From assembly GCA_001314655.1 (NCBI GenBank), contig LJSF01000043.1:310001-374000 (forward strand): a stretch of 64,000 nt of DNA, in the 5' to 3' direction. Positions 59,951 to 64,000 of this stretch are shown here, piece after piece. The notes under the pieces were generated by a model that was not told where the DNA came from, did no database searches, and was given only the letters and a program-made list of their open reading frames with translations. Each line of letters opens with the position of its first letter. Within the stretch, counting starts at the first letter, position 1. The DNA is from Rhodobacteraceae bacterium HLUCCA08. GTDB lineage: Bacteria > Pseudomonadota > Alphaproteobacteria > Rhodobacterales > Rhodobacteraceae. Position numbers and translations under genes: made by a program.

Positions 59951-61038
59951 GCCGCGACCCTCCGCCCCAGCCGCAGCCGGTAATGCGTCATCACATCCAC
60001 CGCCAGCAGAAAGAACAGCAGCATCCCCTGGAACACCTGAATCGCCGCGCCGGGCAATTGCAGCGAGGATTGGGCGATCTCGCCGCCGATATAGGTCAGC
60101 GCCATCAGCAGGCCCGCCAGCAGGATGCCGATCGGATGCAGCCGGCCCAGGAAGGCCACGATGATCGCGGTAAAGCCGTAATTGGCGGCGAAGTCGATCG
60201 ACACGATGCCGGAGGGGCCGGCGACCTCGAACAGCCCGGCCAGACCGGCCAGCGCGCCCGAAACCCCCAGGCAGATCAGCACCAGCCGGGCCGGGACGAC
60301 GCCGGAAAAGGCCGCCGCGCGGGGCGCCTGTCCGGTCACCCGGATCTGGAAGCCCAGCAGGTGCCGGGCCATGGTCACATAGGCCGCGATCACGGCGATC
60401 AGCGCCGCGACCACGCCCCAGTGGAGGCCGACGCCCCGGTCGATCCAGCTGGTCGCGGCGGCGTATTGGCTCAGGTTGCGCGATCCGGGCATGCCGAAGC
60501 CTTCGGGGTTCTTCATCAGGCCCAGCGCCATCGAGGACAGCAATTGCTGGGCGACATAGACCAGCATCAGCGACACCAGGATTTCGTTGGCGCCGAAGCG
60601 CACGCGCAGCACGCCCGGGATCATCGCCCAGGCCAGCCCGCCCAGCGCACCGGCGATGACCATCAGCGGAAAGACCAGCCAGCGCGCCTCCATCGGGTAG
60701 AAGGCCAGCGCCACGGCCGCGCCGCACAACGCGCCGACGATGTATTGCCCCTCGGCGCCGATGTTCCAGATCCCGGCACGGAACCCGAAGCTCAGGCCGA
60801 TGGCGATCAGCACCAGCGGCGCGCCCTTGATCCACAGCCCGTTGCGGTGGAACGATGCGTTTTCGCCGAACAGCGGCTCCCAGAAGATCTTGCCCAGCGC
60901 CTCGAGCGGCGGCTTGTCCAGCGCGGCGAACAGCAGCGCGCCGAAGATCATCGTCAGCACCACCGCCAGGAACGGCGCGGCCCAGCGCCAGGCGGCCGAG
61001 GGTTGCGGGCGTTTTTCCAGCGCGATCACGGCGCGCAT
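59947..61038 (-). CDS. Purine ABC transporter permease (first)
   Basis: BPD_transp_2-type permease, 363 residues, with the FRAGIWNIGAEGQYIVGA motif typical of the NupP-like partner. The ATG at 61038 is preferred to a TTG nine codons upstream (61065) that would add RRYRAGPG. Neither has a strong ribosome-binding site, so the start is uncertain. A 75 bp gap separates it from the ATPase gene, long for this otherwise overlapping operon. Confidence 0.9.
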   Translation of the reverse strand: MRAVIALEKRPQPSAAWRWAAPFLAVVLTMIFGALLFAALDKPPLEALGKIFWEPLFGENASFHRNGLWIKGAPLVLIAIGLSFGFRAGIWNIGAEGQYIVGALCGAAVALAFYPMEARWLVFPLMVIAGALGGLAWAMIPGVLRVRFGANEILVSLMLVYVAQQLLSSMALGLMKNPEGFGMPGSRNLSQYAAATSWIDRGVGLHWGVVAALIAVIAAYVTMARHLLGFQIRVTGQAPRAAAFSGVVPARLVLICLGVSGALAGLAGLFEVAGPSGIVSIDFAANYGFTAIIVAFLGRLHPIGILLAGLLMALTYIGGEIAQSSLQLPGAAIQVFQGMLLFFLLAVDVMTHYRLRLGRRVAA

Positions 61039-61113
61039 CCCGGGACCGGCGCGATACCGACGCAACAGCGCCGCGATACCGGCGTGGCGCGCGCAGCGTT
61101 GACCGGGCCGATC

Positions 61114-62637
61114 TCAGCCATCGACATGGGCCACCTCCATGTCATGGGCGCCGCCCAGCATCAGGCCGATCTCCTTGACCGTCAGCCCGGCTGTCGGGCG
61201 CGGTTCGCTCAGCCGTCCGTCGTTCAGCGCGGCGAACCGGTCCGAGACCTCCATCAATTCGTCCAGGTCCTGGCTGATCACGATCACCGCCGCGCCGCGT
61301 GCGGCGATGTCCAGCAGCGCCTGGCGGATCGCCGCGGCGGCCGAGGCATCGACGCCCCAGGTCGGCTGGTTGACCACCAGAAGGTCGGGCCGCTGCAGGA
61401 TTTCCCGGCCGATGACGAATTTCTGCAGGTTCCCCCCGGACAGGGACCGGGCCGTGTTCTCGGGTCCCGGGGTGCGCACATCGAAGGCGTCGATCACCTC
61501 GGCGGCATAGCTGCGGGTCTTGCGCCAGTTCAAGAAACCGTTCTTTGTCAATTTCTTGCGGGTCACGGCCGTCAGGGCGGCATTTTCGGTCAAGGTCATG
61601 TCCGGGGCCGCGGCATGGCCCATCCGTTCCTCGGGCGCGGCGCAGATGCCCAGCCGGCGCCGGGCGCGCGGGCGCAGGGCGCCGATCGCCCGGCCCTGCC
61701 ATCGGATCATGCCCGGCGCCACCGGCAATTCGCCCGACAGCGCCCCCAGCAATTCGTCCTGGCCGTTGCCCGCGACCCCGCCGATCCCCAGCACCTCGCC
61801 GGCCCGCACCTCCAGCCGGATCCCTTTCAGCGTGGTGCCGAAATCGCTGGGTGACCGGAGGCTCAGCCCATCGAGTTGCAGCAGCACGGCGCCGGTCTCG
61901 GCCGCCGCGCGTTCGGGCACGTGCAGCGCGCTGCCGACCATCATCTCGGCCATGTCGCGGGCCGAAACCTCGCGCGGGGTGCAGGTGCCGACGACCTGGC
62001 CCAGCCGCAGGATCGTGGCGTGGTCGCACAGCGCCCGGATTTCCTCAAGCTTGTGGGAAATATAGAGGATCGAGGTCCCTTCATGGGCCAGCTTGCGCAG
62101 GGTGGCGAACAGGATCTCGACCTCCTGCGGGGTCAGCACGCTGGTCGGTTCATCCATGATCAGCAGCTTGGGATCCTGCAGCAGGCAGCGGATGATCTCG
62201 ACCCGCTGGCGTTCGCCGGCCGACAGGTCGCCGACGATCCGGCCGGGGTCGAGCGGCAGGCCGTAAAGTTCGCTGACCTCGGTGATGCGGGCGGCAAGGT
62301 CGCGCAACCGCGGCGGGTTCTCCATTCCCAGGGCGATGTTCTCGGCCACGTTCAGCGCGTCGAACAGCGAAAAATGCTGGAACACCATCGCCACGCCCGC
62401 GGCCCGCGCCGCCCTGGGATCGGCCGGGGCATAGCGCCGCCCGTGCAGCACCATGCGCCCCGCATCGGGCGTGACCAGCCCGTAGATCGTCTTGACCAGG
62501 GTCGACTTGCCGGCGCCGTTTTCACCCAGCAGGGCATGGACCTCGCCGGGTTGGACCAGGAACGACACGTCCTTGTTGGCGACGACGCCGGGATAGGCTT
62601 TGGTCAGCCCGTCGATCTCCAGCAGCGTCTCCGTCAT
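61114..62637 (-). CDS. Purine ABC transporter ATP-binding protein (duplicated)
   Basis: Two fused ABC domains, 507 residues. The first has Walker A GENGAGKST (38-46) and signature LSAGERQRVEI with LIMDEPTSVLTP. The second has a degenerate Walker A (GVAGNGQDE) and signature SLSGGNLQK. This is the NupO/RbsA arrangement, as in the 14156 protein. The ATG overlaps the xdhC stop (ATGA), tying the transporter directly to xanthine dehydrogenase maturation. Confidence 0.94.
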   Translation of the reverse strand: MTETLLEIDGLTKAYPGVVANKDVSFLVQPGEVHALLGENGAGKSTLVKTIYGLVTPDAGRMVLHGRRYAPADPRAARAAGVAMVFQHFSLFDALNVAENIALGMENPPRLRDLAARITEVSELYGLPLDPGRIVGDLSAGERQRVEIIRCLLQDPKLLIMDEPTSVLTPQEVEILFATLRKLAHEGTSILYISHKLEEIRALCDHATILRLGQVVGTCTPREVSARDMAEMMVGSALHVPERAAAETGAVLLQLDGLSLRSPSDFGTTLKGIRLEVRAGEVLGIGGVAGNGQDELLGALSGELPVAPGMIRWQGRAIGALRPRARRRLGICAAPEERMGHAAAPDMTLTENAALTAVTRKKLTKNGFLNWRKTRSYAAEVIDAFDVRTPGPENTARSLSGGNLQKFVIGREILQRPDLLVVNQPTWGVDASAAAAIRQALLDIAARGAAVIVISQDLDELMEVSDRFAALNDGRLSEPRPTAGLTVKEIGLMLGGAHDMEVAHVDG

Positions 62638-63362
62638 GCCCCGTCATTCCCCATGGCCCCGGACGACAGTAGCGCCGCCGCGACCCCCACGGCAATGGCC
62701 TGCGGGTGCTTTCCCAGGGTCGGATCGCCTATCGGGCAGGCAATGCGCGAAATTTGGGCATCGGCATGCCCCAGTTCGGCGAGGCGGCTGCGGAACCGCG
62801 CCCATTTGGTGGCCGATCCGATCAGGCCGGCGCTGGCGAAACCGCGGCGCAACAGGGCATCGCACAATTTCAGGTCGATAGCGTGGGAATAGGTCACGAT
62901 CAGGTGGTGCGCCTTGCGCGGCGCATGGGGCACCAACTCCGGCGGGCGGGCCGCCACACAGATGTCGACGCTTTCGGGCGCTTCGGGAAACCGCTCGGGC
63001 GCGGTGTCGATCCAGGTGATGGCGTAGCCGGGCAGGGGGGCCAGGGTCGCGACCAGCGCCCGTCCCACATGCCCCGCGCCCCAGATCCAGAGCGGCGTCC
63101 CCTCCGGTGCTACCGGGGCGTTCCGATCGAAATCCAGCACCACCGCCCCGCCGCAGCACTGGCCCAGGTCGGGGCCCAGCGGCACGGTCTCGCGCCGCGC
63201 CGCCTCGCCGGTCGCCAGCATCTTGCGGGCCGTCGCGATCGCCCGGAATTCCAGCGCGCCACCGCCGATCGTGCCCTCGATCCGGTCGGCATGGACCACC
63301 ATCTCCGCCCCGACCTCGCGCGGGGTGGAGCCCCGGGTGTCCGCGACCCGGACGCGGATCAC
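62634..63362 (-). CDS. xdhC: Xanthine dehydrogenase accessory protein XdhC
   Basis: Molybdenum-cofactor insertion and sulfuration chaperone for xanthine dehydrogenase, 242 residues. The XdhC_CoxI N-terminal part (VADTRGSTPREVGAEMVVHADRIEGTIGGGALE) is followed by a Rossmann-like domain (LWIWGAGHVGRALVATLAPLPG) and the C-terminal LIGSATKWARF. A Cys pair (LGQCCGG) that could hold the cofactor is present. The GTG start overlaps the xdhB stop (GTGA). Confidence 0.95.
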   Translation of the reverse strand: MIRVRVADTRGSTPREVGAEMVVHADRIEGTIGGGALEFRAIATARKMLATGEAARRETVPLGPDLGQCCGGAVVLDFDRNAPVAPEGTPLWIWGAGHVGRALVATLAPLPGYAITWIDTAPERFPEAPESVDICVAARPPELVPHAPRKAHHLIVTYSHAIDLKLCDALLRRGFASAGLIGSATKWARFRSRLAELGHADAQISRIACPIGDPTLGKHPQAIAVGVAAALLSSGAMGNDGA

Positions 63363-64000
63363 CCCCGCGCCCTTTCGACCGCCGCGAGCACCGCCTCGGG
63401 GGTCGCCGGGGCGGCCAGGTCGGGGTAATGCGGCCCGCAGGCGGCACAGGCATCGGACAGGGCCAGCCAGGCCGACATGCCCAGCATGAAGGGCGGCTCT
63501 CCCACCGCTTTCGACCGATAAATCGTCGCCGCCGGGTTCGGCGCGTCCCACAGCGCCACGTTGAACAGGTCCGGCCGGTCCGAACAGGCGGGGATCTTGT
63601 AGGTCGAAGGCGCATGGGTCCGCAGCCGCCCCGCATCGTCCCACCACAGCTCTTCCGTGGTCAGCCAGCCCGCGCCCTGGACAAAGCCGCCCTCGACCTG
63701 GCCGATATCCACCGCCGGATTCAGCGAGGCGCCGGCGTCGTGCAGGATATCCGTCCGCAGGATCCGGTTCTCGCCGGTCAGGGTGTCGATGACGACCTCG
63801 CTCACCGCGCAGCCATGGGCGAAGTAGAAGAACGGCCGCCCCCGCCCCGCGATCCGGTCCCAGGACAGATCGGGCGTCTTGTAGAACCCGGTCGCACTCA
63901 GGCTGACCCGGTGCTCGTAGGCGATGGTCGCGGCCTGTGCGAAACTCATCTCGGCCTGGCCGACCCGCACCCGACCCTCGGCAAAGACCACCTCTTCGGG
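63359..64000 (-). CDS. xdhB: Xanthine dehydrogenase, molybdenum-binding subunit (C-terminal part)
   Basis: The gene runs off the right edge of the window; only about 214 C-terminal residues are seen. They contain the molybdopterin-domain end: DAGASLNPAVDIGQVEGGFVQGAGWLTTEEL and SKAVGEPPFMLGMS. The Glu of GEPP is the base that activates the Mo-OH in XDH (E730 in the Rhodobacter capsulatus XdhB numbering). It oxidises hypoxanthine and xanthine. The small subunit xdhA is expected upstream, beyond 64000. It is joined to xdhC by GTGA. Confidence 0.95.
   Translation of the reverse strand, partial: PEEVVFAEGRVRVGQAEMSFAQAATIAYEHRVSLSATGFYKTPDLSWDRIAGRGRPFFYFAHGCAVSEVVIDTLTGENRILRTDILHDAGASLNPAVDIGQVEGGFVQGAGWLTTEELWWDDAGRLRTHAPSTYKIPACSDRPDLFNVALWDAPNPAATIYRSKAVGEPPFMLGMSAWLALSDACAACGPHYPDLAAPATPEAVLAAVERARG

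Noticed and set aside
1-64000. tRNA, rRNA, CRISPR, insertion sequences, integrases, phage genes
   Set aside because: None could be recognised on reading the intergenic regions and proteins; short RNA genes cannot be fully excluded without a covariance search.

Overview
The window is a 64 kb stretch of high-GC chromosome that reads as an alphaproteobacterium of the Rhodobacteraceae/Paracoccaceae (Roseobacter-Rhodobacter) type. The evidence is the ethylmalonyl-CoA pathway pair ecm and ccr, an RpoHII-type sigma factor, the paired TIGR02186/TauE genes, the rsmI-yraN-gshB block divergent from a LpoA/LppC-like lipoprotein, and two Bmp-type purine ABC transporters, one of them joined to xdhBC. No rRNA, tRNA, CRISPR array, transposase, integrase or phage gene was recognised. 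It looks like ordinary core chromosome, and nearly all of it is coding.

Layout. 1-5 kb: acetyl-CoA assimilation (ecm, a PlsB/PlsC-like acyltransferase, ccr). 5.1-6.9 kb: an acyl-homoserine-lactone quorum-sensing pair (luxR, luxI) preceded by a small ORF that overlaps luxR. 7-11 kb: RecD-like helicase and a dehydrogenase, then a convergent TIGR02186-TauE pair across a 108 bp structured repeat. 11-16.8 kb: a minus-strand nucleoside uptake operon (substrate-binding protein, ATPase, two permeases, purine nucleoside phosphorylase). 17-20.4 kb: nfu-tsaB-rimI with overlapping starts, two paralogous secreted 110-residue proteins, and a universal stress protein. 20.4-30.6 kb: aminotransferase, trpS, a degenerate rhomboid, murJ, glnD, LpoA-like lipoprotein, rsmI, yraN. 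30.6-34.9 kb: gshB, esterase, yifB, a GST with a Cys-rich tail. 35-40.3 kb: rpoH2, a ChaN-like protein, coaBC, dut, a membrane-anchored MoeB-like protein and a LAS-type peptidase candidate, in one tightly packed direction. 40-47.6 kb: an amino-acid ABC binding protein and permease without an ATPase, an M3 oligopeptidase, a cation efflux protein, an SH3 protein, a 2-hydroxyacid dehydrogenase, and the small stress-type proteins DUF1328 and CsbD. 47.6-51 kb: two lipoproteins, and panB and panC split by an opposite-strand secreted Gln-rich protein. 51-57.5 kb: a GcvT-containing FAD dehydrogenase, a patatin-like/cNMP-binding protein, a small Hint-domain protein and a DAO-type oxidoreductase. 57.7-64 kb: a minus-strand purine operon, xdhB (cut by the window end)-xdhC-ABC ATPase-two permeases-Bmp binding protein.

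How the genes work together. The two Bmp-type transporters form parallel scavenging routes: the first is coupled to phosphorolysis of nucleosides, the second to oxidation of hypoxanthine/xanthine. ecm and ccr supply the carbon-rearranging core of the ethylmalonyl-CoA pathway. rpoH2, the GST, gshB, the universal stress protein, CsbD and DUF1328 suggest a stress-response flavour in several parts of the window, although they are not one operon.

The most interesting non-coding material is repetitive. Four perfect AT-rich palindromes of 24-28 bp sit within 8 bp of a stop codon. A three-hairpin element occurs twice, with compensating stem changes. A 108 bp inverted-repeat element supplies the stop codons of both genes that converge on it. 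Start codons were chosen by ribosome-binding-site spacing and by 1-4 bp stop/start overlaps. Several genes use GTG or TTG.
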